From assembly GCA_900088475.1 (NCBI GenBank), contig FLMG01003815.1, positions 46,304 to 110,303 on the forward strand: 64,000 nt of DNA, in the 5' to 3' direction. Numbering within the stretch: the first letter of the stretch is position 1; each line of letters starts with the position of its first letter. The notes under the pieces were generated by a model. The model searched no databases, was not told the DNA's origin, and saw nothing but the letters and a program-made list of their open reading frames with translations. The stretch is from Hyphochytrium catenoides (lineage: Eukaryota > Sar > Hyphochytriomycetes > Hyphochytriales > Hyphochytriaceae). The position numbers and the translations under genes are program-made. Of this stretch, positions 1-17,440 are shown one piece after another.

Positions 1-1
1 T

Positions 2-166
2 CAGAACGCCAAGGAGAAAGGGCGTGAGATGGAAGCTTTCGAGGCCAACAACAAGACGACAAGCATCTCTGTCCGGGAGATGCAGGTCGCTTTTTCCTCC
101 TATGTCCCTCTTGGAATAGCAGAGTTTATCATCGCCAAGGACGGCATAAGAGATTATGTTAGATGA
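2..166 (+). CDS. Divergent histone H2B-like protein, C-terminal end (partial)
   Basis: The gene enters from the left edge, so only its last 54 codons are visible, ending in TGA at 164-166. The segment resembles the C-terminal half of the histone H2B fold: an asparagine/lysine-rich loop, then ISVREMQVAF where H2B has TIS(A)REIQTAV, then a proline-containing step (YVPLGIAEF for LPGELAKH), then a last helix ending KDGIRDY for EGTRAVTKY. In canonical H2B this region makes the dimer contact with H2A and builds the nucleosome. The match is by recalled family pattern, and the positions that make H2B nearly invariant (LPGELAKHA) are strongly altered. It may be a divergent H2B variant, another histone-fold protein, or chance similarity. 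The upstream half, outside the window, would decide this. Confidence 0.45.
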   Translation, partial: QNAKEKGREMEAFEANNKTTSISVREMQVAFSSYVPLGIAEFIIAKDGIRDYVR

Positions 167-716
167 GTTCCTCTTCTCACCTGACCAAGAACCATATTTA
201 CTAGATCCAAAGTGTCTTCTAATGGCCATTGCATTATGATGAGGATGATACCATGAGACGTATTCGTAGAGCACTTGATGAGGATGCAGGGACTACGCTC
301 ACAAATGTGGCGGCAGATGCAAAATAGGAAGATGAATGAAGAACCGGCTGCTGACAGCCGAATACAGCAAGAACAGGTCTTTTTTGAACCGAAAACAGTC
401 ACTACCATAAGGTTCCTTCCTTACTTAAATCTTGACCTGGAAAAGGCAACCGGAAATAACAAAGCTGTTACGCAGATTGTTACTTTCTATATGCATCGAT
501 ACGAATACGGAAGCACGGAGCTCTTCCTAGACATGAAGATCTCTCTCAATCTCATCTCTCCGTACTCATCACAGCTATATTATCAGGTGAAAGAGCGCAT
601 CTCAGAGTGCATCCGCCTAGTGTTACCCCGTCGCTTCAGCTCATTAGAGAGCTTTCGATGTTCTGTTCAGCTGCCATGTAGGACGAACTGCTTGAATGTG
701 TTGATACCCTGCGGCA
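167..716. other. Gap between H2B-like end and next gene
   Basis: A plus-strand open frame runs through 275-730, but it begins without a recognisable domain and no splice into a known family was found. It may be 3' UTR of the left gene or leader of the right one. No gene is supported here. Confidence 0.3.
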
Positions 717-3435
717 ATGGCTTCTCTTGACTTCAGTGTGTACCGGGACGCCTTCCATCGCTTGTAAGTGGAGTTCTCATATGTATCTCGACTCTTAGAC
801 TCATGAGGCTCGATGCCTGTTACGGTTGTTGTCTAGGTATGAAGAGCACATTAATGATGAGGCTCAGCAGCGCGCACTTTCTAAGCTCGCGGCTGAGTGT
901 AACCACCTCAACCTCGCGCATTGGCTAACGGATAAACAGCAGGCCAAGCTAGAGTTTTTTTCATACTTCTTATCGCAGCTATCAGATCTTGGAATTGCAA
1001 GTGATGAGATTGGTAGGTTCAGTGCTCTTTGGGGCCGGCCTACAAAGGAGACGGCATACAAGCCACGATCTTCCTCTCTCATACATGGTGCTCATCGACA
1101 CAGACTTCAAGGCGTTAGAAGGTGGGGCTACCAGACAAACTCGCGATAGTTTGCGAAATTGTGAACTTCAGGTCGAAACTAGCGATAAAGGGGAACTAAG
1201 TGGGCAACCGGCAGGTAGGGTGGCAATTAGACCGCTGTCAAGGTGTTGCCTCAAACCTAACTGCCCTTGCCAGACCCTTCCTCAAAGAGGATCCGAGATT
1301 CTGATGATGGAGAGAGGCAGACTTCAAGTGGCGAGGACTCAGCGACAAAACGCAGACGGACTATTCCGACACGCTATGTTGGTAGGTATATGGCCGAGCA
1401 AGCCCGGGGGTAATGCGGAGAGAAGGAGAGATCAAAGAAATGACGGCATTTCGAAAGCGGAGATCGACCTTACCGGCTTTGCAATGTACTTGTAGATGAG
1501 TTTCTGCCACTGAAGACTTTAACGCCATCAAAGGTCGACTTGCAGCTAAGTGATTCTGGGCAGAACCCTTTGCCTTCTGCGACATTGGATGTACAGAGAA
1601 GGGCTGACCAGGTTCGTCTTGGTTGGAGCGTTAGCTTTAGGTGCAGAGGTCGACATTTTGGTCCTGCACATTTCTTTTTAGCATTTGTCTCCACGTAACT
1701 GGAAGCGGAAAATGCTGCTATCCAGTGGCCTACCAATGGAGAATCCACATCAAGGTCGTAACGTTCTCTGCCTCTAGGCAGTTTCTGGCATTCGTCTTTA
1801 TCGGGATGTTACTTTCGATTTTCTTCAGCTGACAAGCACGAGAGTTCGTCTCTTGCCGCACCCTTCCTATTCCTATGCCAACTGCTGGCGATGGAGCACT
1901 TTTAAGTCCTTCTACTTCTCTAGGAGTCACGTCCAACTGCTCAGACAGAGAAGACTTCGCGCTACGGAAAATTCGGCAGACCTACTTCCATAACCGAACT
2001 CACCCGTAATATTGGTGCTCATAATAAGCAACTTCTCGCAGCAATAAAGCTCTTACATGAGCTTCGAGGAGGTACGGCTTAATGATGTGTCTGAAGAGTT
2101 ATAAGTAGACCTAGCAAGACGGTGTCTTGATCTTAGAAAGTTCTTAGCAACAACCGTGAATGCCTTCAGAGCCCTGACTCATCTTCCCACAGTTTCTTCG
2201 GCATTGGTCAACGTAACATTTATTGGGAAGGATGTCGTCTTTATGCGGCAAGAAGATTCCATGCGAGTGCCCCCAAGAAATACGGCTGTGGTCCTCTTGG
2301 TTGCCCGAAGAAGGACAGGAAAGAAGCGTGGTGAGTTTTCCATAGGTTCGTCAGCAGTTTTCGGCCTACTCATGAACCTGTCCACTTTGTCACTTAAGCA
2401 GGCATCGTCCGGGGACGCCTGGAGCTCATACACGTAAGGTTATTCTCTAGAAAAGTACAAGGCGGTAGAAGGATTTTCGTTGGATGTCTTAGCCATCCCT
2501 AATATGTTCGCATGCTCTAATTGCACCGGCACAGGAGAAGTTGCTTAAAGTCACCGATGATATGCCAGAGAGCAACAGAACTAGGAAGTCTGTAACAAGT
2601 GGGGGCCCGCTGCTGCAAAGAAACATCCCGCTTCCAGTGCGAAAGGTTCGCCTGGTATCTCTCTTGAACACTGTTGCCCGTCCACTCAACCTGGGTCTGT
2701 TGTCTTCTGCCCCCTCACTTCCAGCTGTTGAGCGCTTCGAAGCAGAAAGAAGAGAAGGAGAAGACAAAGCGACCGCTAGTCAGGAGTCAGATGAAATATG
2801 CTCCAGTTCAACCAAGGAAAGCTCTGCTACTGCGAGAGTTCCCTGTACAGAAGCCATTGGGCGTTCCAGAGTCCCAGTGGGTGGCCTTAGCACCACCTCC
2901 ACCAGGTAAGCACAGGAGTCCGTTGCTGTTATACCAAGAGCATCTACGCTTGCTCACCAAGGCAGCTTGTTGGGATAGACTCTCCTTCAAGAAAGTACGG
3001 CTTTGCTTCTGCTTCTGTCAGCGGAAAAGAGGTACTTGCCTCCAGCTGGCTCGCCAACAAGCGCAGTGGACCTCCGTCAAGAGCAGTTGATCAGAGTTTC
3101 GACCCATCTTTGCCATCCTCAAGCAGCAGCAAGAGCAACGCGGCATTTGCTAGTCAAGAAAAGCATTCAAGAATACCATCTAGCCTTCAGGACCCGCATA
3201 TGCAGAGTGCTGTGGACACAATTCCATCCTGGGATTCTATTTTCCCGAGCGCACCAATGATAAGCTCCATGGTATATTTGCGAACTCATTGTACGACTAG
3301 CTTGACCACTTGCTGACGACCTTTCCTCTTACGTGTTGCGACTAGACGGACAGTCAGAGAAGAGCTACGGGCCTTCGAAACTTCACCATTCCGCCACCTC
3401 CGCCTTTATTTGAGCCAGTTGCTTTCCTGCCTTGA
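717..3435 (+). CDS. Multi-exon protein of unknown function, proline-rich C-terminus
   Basis: I do not recognise the family. The proposed start at 717 (MASLDFSVYRDAFHRL) splices over a 73-nt intron (764-836) into an alpha-helical exon (YEEHINDEAQQRALSKLAAE and onward). Further plausible exons are around 1484-1620 (starting VDEFLPLKTLTPSKVDLQ), 2760-2905 (includes KYAPVQPRKALLLREFPVQK and a PPPP run) and 3090-3272 (Ser/Gln-rich, ending SIFPSAPMISSM). The last exon starts near 3346 and ends FTIPPPPPLFEPVAFLP with TGA at 3433-3435. The final splice is phase 0 on both sides. The middle of the gene is ambiguous because several frames are open. The helical N-terminus and disordered Ser/Pro-rich remainder suggest a scaffold or nuclear factor, which is inference only. 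Real gene likely, exon structure uncertain. Confidence 0.45.
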
Positions 3436-4559
3436 GCTGATATGGTGCTGGGGACAGAGAAAATCCGAGATATTTATAAACAGACTGTGTTAACCACAGG
3501 GGTTGGCAAGTTATTTATGAAAACAGAGATACCTCTAGGACGAGGAAGAGTGAGAGAATGGACTGCCAGTGACCCAAAGGGGAAAGTAGGGATCACTCAA
3601 TGGAACCAAGTCGTCTATACATAGGGTAGGCAGGTATCTGGCTGGCTTGTAATTGCAGCCTCCGTGCATTCGATTCGTCAACTCAATATATTGCAGCCGC
3701 TGGAGGCTGGAAGCATCTATTGCCGCGCGGCTGCGTATATCGGCCTAAGTTGATGGCAAGCGTTTGTTAATATACGAAGCGGAAGGAGGGTTTAGGCAAC
3801 GTGTTGAGAGTTTAGAGACTGTCGAAACCAAGTGGTTGGAACAGTTGTAGCATAAGCGCCTTGATCGAGAGACACAATCACTCTCCTTGGCACGCTCTTA
3901 CCGCTTTTGATCTAAAGCTCTCCGATAGATTAAGAAGAGCAATCTGCGAATAGGATAAACCCTTCTCGTTAGGTTTGGGACAGAATCAAACAATAGAGCT
4001 CTCCTACCTCAAGGTCTTCCTGTGTTGGAGCCTGTGTCTCTGGTCGTCTGAGCTGCTCCAGTATTGGGGCACCTTGCGGATCTTGGTCTTTGCCAGCATT
4101 AGAGAGCAGCTGAGTATACCTTTGTACCATTATATTGTGCTCTAGCACCGCGCTAGGGCAAATAAGGGGTGATTGAGCGTCCGACGGTGAGAGGTGATAG
4201 GGGTAGGCAATGATTAGTGACGACAGTAGCTTGAATTGAAGAGAGTTTTGGGTTAAGCGAAGCCTTATCCGTTCCTTACCGATGTAGTTCTTGCCTTGCC
4301 CTGCGGACCAGTTTTATCCGTTCCTCTTCCTGTCGCTCTAACATCTCCCGATCGAATCCGCACCATTTACTACATGTAAAGCACAACGATGCCGCCAAAC
4401 ATGCGGGTCAGAAACTCGGCGGTTTATAAATTCCTCAGCAGGCAAGATTGGACATGTCGAATGAGTGACTAGTACTTGCCAGCAGGTGCGGGCTCCAATC
4501 ATACCAGAAAAAGCAATGCACGAAAGTACAGGGCATGGTGAGGCGACGCAAAGAAGAAC
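3436..4559. other. Intergenic region, no gene seen
   Basis: About 1.1 kb without a convincing coding frame between a plus-strand gene end and a minus-strand gene end. A short open frame at 3442-3624 lacks family similarity. Most likely 3' UTRs and terminators of the two convergent genes. Confidence 0.4.
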
Positions 4560-7500
4560 TTACGCTAGATATGGTGCTGCAAGCTCTATACGATCCGATG
4601 GCGTGAGGCTAGGGCAGTAGCTGACAGCTGTCAGCACCTTTCCTGGCTGACGCTCTGCTACTCCAGGTAGAATTTCCTGCAAGGTAGAGCCACCAGACGC
4701 TCGCTTAGAATAGCCATGGTTCTCATAAGCTTTCCTATCCCCACTATAACCATTTGGCAGCTTTTCGACAGCTCTCATCCTGAGTCCGCAAACATGTTTA
4801 TTACCTCTTTCTGGAGGGCGGCAGTCTTGCCTCTGTGCGTCATCTTCAACCTCAGTCCCTCTGTCGAATTGTTAAAGCGGTAATGTTTTCAAAGTTGGCT
4901 AGCTGAAACAAGAAAGTAACGGTGACAGACTCCTCACCTTCTTGATCACCATGCTTCTTTAGACTTTTTGACTGCGGTTTGGCTTTCTTCTTCCTTTTTG
5001 AGGTTCCTTTGGCAGTTCCCTTAAAAGAGCGCTCCGAGGTGGCCCTAGGTGCTTGCAGCTTGACGTCATCAGGAATTGGAGCAGAAGCACTCGTCGAGGC
5101 GTTGCCCGTAGTTAGCGAACGTTGAGGCACCAGGTCTTTGTTCTCCTCTAAGACTTTGGCACTCCTTAGCTGATCCGGCGAGATGTCCGACGGTCTTTTG
5201 AGGACAGCAGCTGCCGCCTGTGGGGTTGTCAAGTCTGAACTTTCCCGCGCAGTGCAACTGGTATCTCTTGTAGGAGTTTCGCGGAGGGGCTGCAACGGTG
5301 ACTTGGCACTTTCACTGGAAGACGTGAAGGGAGATGGACACGAGACCAGCTTTGGTGGTGTCGGTGGCTCATTCTCCTTCCTAGAACTGCAGGCCTGAAG
5401 GAAAGACACTGAGTCGGAAGCCAACGCCTAGCGCACAGGTAAGACAGGACTATACAGAAAAAACAGCTACATCGTCTTCCTACGTTCTCATCCTGAATTG
5501 GCGGCGCGGAAAACATGCTGTGGGCATCAATACTCTGGGAGGTAACACTCTGAGAGGCTTTCTTTTGTAACCCTCTGTTGCTGTCTCTGTTCTCTAAGAC
5601 GTCAGACAGGGCTTCGTCCTTGCAATCTTCTCTTGGTGCCAGCAGCCGAGTTTTTTTCTCCTGGCTCGCCTTCGGAGATGGCCAATCAAAAGAAGCTTTG
5701 ACATGCGTCTTCTCTGAAGTAGTCCCGCTATCCCCAATCGTTGCTTTTACCACCTTTGGAGATCTTGCCTTCTTTGTCGTCTTCTTCTCCTTCTTCTTTC
5801 CCTTTTTAGGTTCTTTTTCTTTGAGGGCTATGTACAGGAGCGGCGCTCTTAGTTTGCGTTAGGTTGCTCTTTCAGCATGTAGCATGGGGCACAACGTAAA
5901 GCAAGGCCGGAGGAGGAATGAGAACAGAGGTGCGTTGATTGGACCGCCTACCTGTTTGTTTGTTGTCCAATAATGGGCTGGAGCGACTCTGTAAAGTTCG
6001 GATCTCAAGCTCGCCGGAACCTTTTCCTTCAGCCGCGGTAGCCGTCGCAAGCAACGGGGCGTTTTCTGTCAAAGGAAGGTTATAACGCTGATTCGGTTCC
6101 CTGCCACTCTGTGAAGCGTCGTTCTCGAACACATCTGACCTTTGCTGGAATGGGCCAAGGCGGCAGACACGGCGACTCCCGGGTCTACCTGAGATATCAG
6201 CTGCAGTGGTCCGTGAATTCCTAGTGCATCCGAGATGGCATGATGGTATACTGCCCCGTCTGAGCAAATTACCAATGAATCCCTACCATCCTGTCGGGTG
6301 ATGAGGGAAGTGATTCCAAGAACCAGTCAGCCCCAGACTAGGCGACTTGAGGTGGTCATAAATCGTGGCAGAGGCCAAGAAAGAGGCTGCAGATTGAGAA
6401 AGAGGAAGGGTGCCTTACCGGCGTGCCGCATATGGAGGTTATGGTCTTCATTAGCCTTCGCCGTTTCAATACTGAAGTCGGATTATCTTTCGATGAGTCC
6501 GGCAGAGGGAGTTCGGTTCGATGGCAACTCAGCTCTATGGGTTTGGGTTGGCTTTAAGTTAGACGTGGTCTCGGTCGTCGTAGCACATCGATGCTTAAGA
6601 AGCGCGCACGTTTACCTGTCTTGTTCACGCCAGTGAGAGTGAGATGGTCTGTGCCACCGTACGCATAGTCGCCCAGGACAGCTTTGGAGTCCTGAGGGCA
6701 CATGCAAGTCATTCTCTACTCTTCTTCTAGTATGTGACTGATGGACAGTCAGTATTTTAAAGCTTTTTACCTGTGTGTGGTCCACGTCATACCACGTTGG
6801 GTTGGCACTCTCATCGTCCCCGATGGTCCGAAGGTCCCACACACGAACGCATTGGCCATTCGATTTGCTAATGGCCATCTATTCGAGAGGGCAATGGGAT
6901 TAAGTAAGAACGCCATTGATGCTAGAAGCTGGAGTACTAGAAGAGCTACTAGAAGAGACATTATCGAGAAAGAAACCTGAGATGACTTAGAGTTGGTATA
7001 GGCATAATCGCCAAACATCGCCTACCTTGCCGCCATCTCTAAAGGCAAAGAATTCAACGGTTTGCCTGAAATAGAAGGAGTTTCAGCCATCTCTGAAGGT
7101 TGGACATACACCATAGACAAAGGGAGAACCGACCGAGATCTCTCTCGTATAAAGAAGAGAAGGGCAGAGGAGTACCTAGAGAGAGCTGGAGAAGCGGAGT
7201 AGACTAACTAAAGCCAAATAAAGCCGCAACGAGAATGAGGTAAAAGTTCAGTGAAGACATTGATCAAAAGAGTAAGCCGGAAGGTACCCGTTGGTTGTCT
7301 GATCATAGAGGCATTGCCACTCTGTCTCCCCGCCGTTGATGGCGACTTTCCAGAGATGTATTGTCTTGATGCCCAGCCCACAGAGGAGCCAGTAAACGTC
7401 AGATTTATCGTTCCCACGACGGTCCTCGTTGGGCACCTTTGTCACGGCACCGAACCCCTATACACAATAAATCATGGTGCTCAGATCAACCATGGTCGTA

Positions 7501-8603
7501 CTTACTGACAGACAAAGAGCTGCTATACCTTTAGCTTTGCGTCTGACATCGTATGCTGGATGATCGCACGATCTGTATTCGAGCCTAACGAGAGGGTTGT
7601 TAGCTTTCTGTTGCTGCGACATGCACTATCCAGCCAACTGGACATATTGTCGTCTAAATTGAGCACTCTATTCTTCACCCTTTATTTCTTCGTTTACTCC
7701 TTTGTCCCTGTTACAGAATATTCTGAGTTACCCTTGCGATACTGCCGTAGGTCGAATACTAGCATCTCCGTCGAGCCTTTCTGCACTCCCGCGAAGGCAA
7801 AGTTGCCATCTTCTGGCACTCCAACATTCATGATTAGGTTCGTGTTCAAGCCTTTCGCATGGATCCTTCCCAAGAGGCGGCCAAATTTGTCAGCTTTCCC
7901 GCGATTTACAGGGTCATAGAGCCGGATCTACATACCGGGCGCGCAAACAGAGAGGAAGGAAGCAGCAGGAAGTTCTTAGCATAAAAGCGCGAGGAAGTAA
8001 GCTTATTGAACTTGGGGCGAATGAGAGATAACGGATACTATGGTAGATCAGCTGAGATGGGGCCCATGGGTAGGAGATCAATGAGTGTTGGGGTCTTACG
8101 GTTCCATCATTGAACCCAGCGATGACGATAGCACCATCTGGAGAGACGGCTAAAGAAGTAACAAGGGCCCTGAGCTCAAATTGGACTGCGACAGCACCTC
8201 CAGAGCTATTCTTAGAGCGGGAGCTCTTCGCAGGAGAAGGGACCGTCACGATTGTTTTCCCCCCAATTTGTACTAGGAACGAAAGAGAGACTTTTTAGAT
8301 GTTGCGCGAGTTCTTGCCCAAGATCAAGAGGGTTATACCTGTGTCGTCTGACCATTCAAACTCATCGGACTCCGCGCCGTGCTCCTGCTCTCCCCTGGTG
8401 ACAGCCGACACAGCAGCTGTCTTGTTCTTCTGAGTGGCACTCTGACCATTCTGACTGTCTCCCAACTCCAACCTCCTTTTTGCATCTTCCAGATCAATGG
8501 CCAATGTACTCTGTTCGACATAGGCTGGGAAGGATGGACCCATTCCCTGGCGGTGAACAGATATTGAGGGTGTGGATGGCGCTCCGCTGCTTCCATCCTT
8601 CAT
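4560..8603 (-). CDS. WD40-repeat protein with long basic, low-complexity tail
   Basis: The ATG at 8603 begins MKDGSSGAPSTPSISVH. Exon 1 (8603-8339) joins exon 2 (8272-8100) over a 66-nt intron, then exon 3 starts near 7927. The joined product contains WD40-type blades: LVTSLAVSPDGAIVIAGFND followed by GTIRLYDP, a long blade with GRIHAKGLNTNLIMNV, one around 7440-7250 and one at 6860-6780 (NGQCVRVWDLRTIGDDES). WD40 propellers act as protein-interaction platforms. After about 6400 the product becomes disordered and strongly lysine-rich (around 5830-5750 and 5030-4960), which suggests a nuclear or nucleolar role. I cannot assign an ortholog. The 3' end is uncertain: the reading may stop near 4850, or splice on through short exons to about 4560. 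Confidence 0.65.
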
Positions 8604-8819
8604 GATTGACCAGTCGTGAAGACTCTTGTTCTCTCCTGCACTAAGCTCGGAAGCGCTTCTCCTAGTCCGGACCGGCCACTTCTAAGAGCTGCAGCGTAAG
8701 GCTTCCAACGCTGGTGCCCACACGTAAGAGGTAACTGCCAGGATGTGACAAGACGTCTGAGGCAGGCTTGATGACGAAGTCCAACAGTTCTCGATCATAA
8801 GGCCATCATCAACCACCGA

Positions 8820-9236
8820 AGCGCTTCGTGGAGACCCAGACCTTAACGCCTTTATAAATGCACAGAACTGACGGCACTAAAAAAAAACTGGGGAAATTGC
8901 CATTTGGTTGAAATTCGAAGTTTGCCGCCAATTCCAGAGCTCCCCCCGGAGATATGCAACCTTTCCAAGCTTTTCTGGGTTGACGATGGCGCCTCATCGT
9001 CTTCCTGATCTTGCTGGAGGGTTGTTGACGCTGCTGATGGGCCTGCCTTTCATCATTTCCTTATTAGGCAGCTCAAGCTTCACCTGCCTCGCAAACTCTT
9101 CGGAGCACAATCGCCAGGCCTGCTTTCTTGGTTATGTCCTTAGTCCTGCAGCGACCAATGGCCGTCCGTCAAAACGGGGAAGGCCCAAGTCCCTGTGTAC
9201 CAGCTTCCCTGTGTCTGCCCCTTGAAACCCATGGCA
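8820..9236 (-). CDS. Possible small two-exon protein
   Basis: A minus-strand ATG near 9230 opens MGFKGQTQGSWYTG. A downstream exon at about 9110-8985 reads WRLCSEEFARQVKLELPNKE and ends in PARSGRR followed by a stop. It is preceded by a branch-point-like CTAAG/ATAAC stretch and an AAAGCAG acceptor. The result would be a basic protein of about 60 to 80 residues. No family is recognised and the donor site is not settled. The plus strand is also open here, so this is a weak call. Confidence 0.2.
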
Positions 9237-9809
9237 GACGACAATACAACGAGCTCCGCGTCCTGGACATGAAGTCATAGACTAAGCGTAGTTCAGGAGT
9301 AAATAATAGGGAAAAAGACTCCTTGCGAAGCGAAGTGAAACACCATCATCAAGATGTGACGACAACTCCGTTAGGCGTTAATGACCCATTTCCTTCTGAA
9401 TTTCCTGAGTCTGGCCCATAGAATTTACTAAAAAATCCCTGGCGATGAAGCGTCGACGACTTTCGCTCCTCTATTCACTGGAGAACATAGCGCTACTCAC
9501 GGCGAAGATGATTGCACAGGCGAAAGAATAAAGATCTCAGGGCAGAGAAGCAGTCCTTGTATGAGACTAAACCATTTTATTAGACTCATTGTGAGATATA
9601 TAGAGAGGCCACGCACTGCAGACACTGCTCTCATTCCAGGAAAGGTTTTAGGTGTTTGATGCAGGGCATAGAAGGCAGTAGCTGCGGAAGGAGACCAGCC
9701 AAAGAGCGACGCGGGACTGACTTGGGAAGCTATCTTGGCCAACAACCTTTTGGAGCTGGATCTCCCTGCGCTTGAGAAGTCTTGTTCCGATGAGTGTCGA
9801 AAGCGAAGC

Positions 9810-16400
<6,591 letters not shown>

Positions 16401-17440
16401 TCTCAGCCTTAAAGATAACTCTGGCAGGCGCTTTGGCTTTGATTGGTATCCTGTCGCCTTAGAATATCTGCTACCGGCTGCGCAGCAGATGCAGCCGTGG
16501 AGCCTCAATAGCTGCAAGAAGGAATCTGTTCAAGCTCCCGTGACTGTGAAAGGACACAAGCTTACAAGCGGCTGGGAGCTGATGGCTTCTCTTACCTTCT
16601 GTCTAGCACGTTGACTTGCCACCAGCAGTCACCTGTACTCCTGAAGGTTCTTTCCCGAGACCTTCTTAGCCTGAGGGGACGTTATTGCTTCTTGAAAGAT
16701 GAGGGCGCGTGCTGCTGCTGATGGGCGAAGGCGGCGCCAGGAGTGAAGACTTTGAAGGTCAAGTAACGAAGCTCAAGGATTTTTGTTGAGCTCTGTGTCA
16801 GTTCACGTGAGGGTCCAGAATGAGAACGGACAGGTTATATTATCGTCCTTGCGATGATTGTTCTAATTCTTTATATATTTGCCCTTACTATTAGGGCCAA
16901 GGTCATCATCACTTGCTTTCTGACCATGAATGGATACTGCCTACAAAGGTCAGGGAAAGAAGAGTGGCAGTTCTTATCACTTTGGGAGGACAGAGACATC
17001 TCCCGCAGTTTTAATTCAGACACATAAACTTTTTTCTGGCTTGAGAATATATTGATAAGGAGCTCAAACCCACGTTTGTCCCTCACTCACTCACTCAAAG
17101 GGCATGAGCCAGAGGAAGCGATGAAGAGATTTTATGGCATCCTTTCTGCGACTCGTACGTCCACAGTTGAAGACCCAGAGCTCTGCAGCTTCACTTCTCT
17201 GATGTTCACCCAGACTTAGAGATCAGACGCCTTTGACTTAGAGGCTGAGAGCTTCAATGAGCCGATAATCCTTCTATAGCTCCAAGAGCTTCCGCCTGCC
17301 ATGATCGAATGAACGACCAGGTGATGATGTATGGCTGAATGACGCCGTTTCGTGAAGAACCTCCATTCCATAGGATGGACAGCTCCAGCTAGCACATCTG
17401 TACGCCTAGCTTGTGGCTCAGGGCGAGTCTTTGGTGGGAG
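16401..17440. other. Divergent intergenic region (shared promoter area)
   Basis: About 1 kb between the divergent fusion gene and F-box gene. On the minus strand an open stretch with intron-like signals extends to about 16700, but no ATG in frame with the dehydratase was found there. It could hold an untranslated first exon. A minus-strand frame at 16871-17086 has no family similarity. Confidence 0.35.

Noticed and set aside
5578..5862. Plus-strand frame rich in Phe and Leu
   Set aside because: It is the antisense shadow of the lysine-rich tail of the minus-strand WD40 gene.
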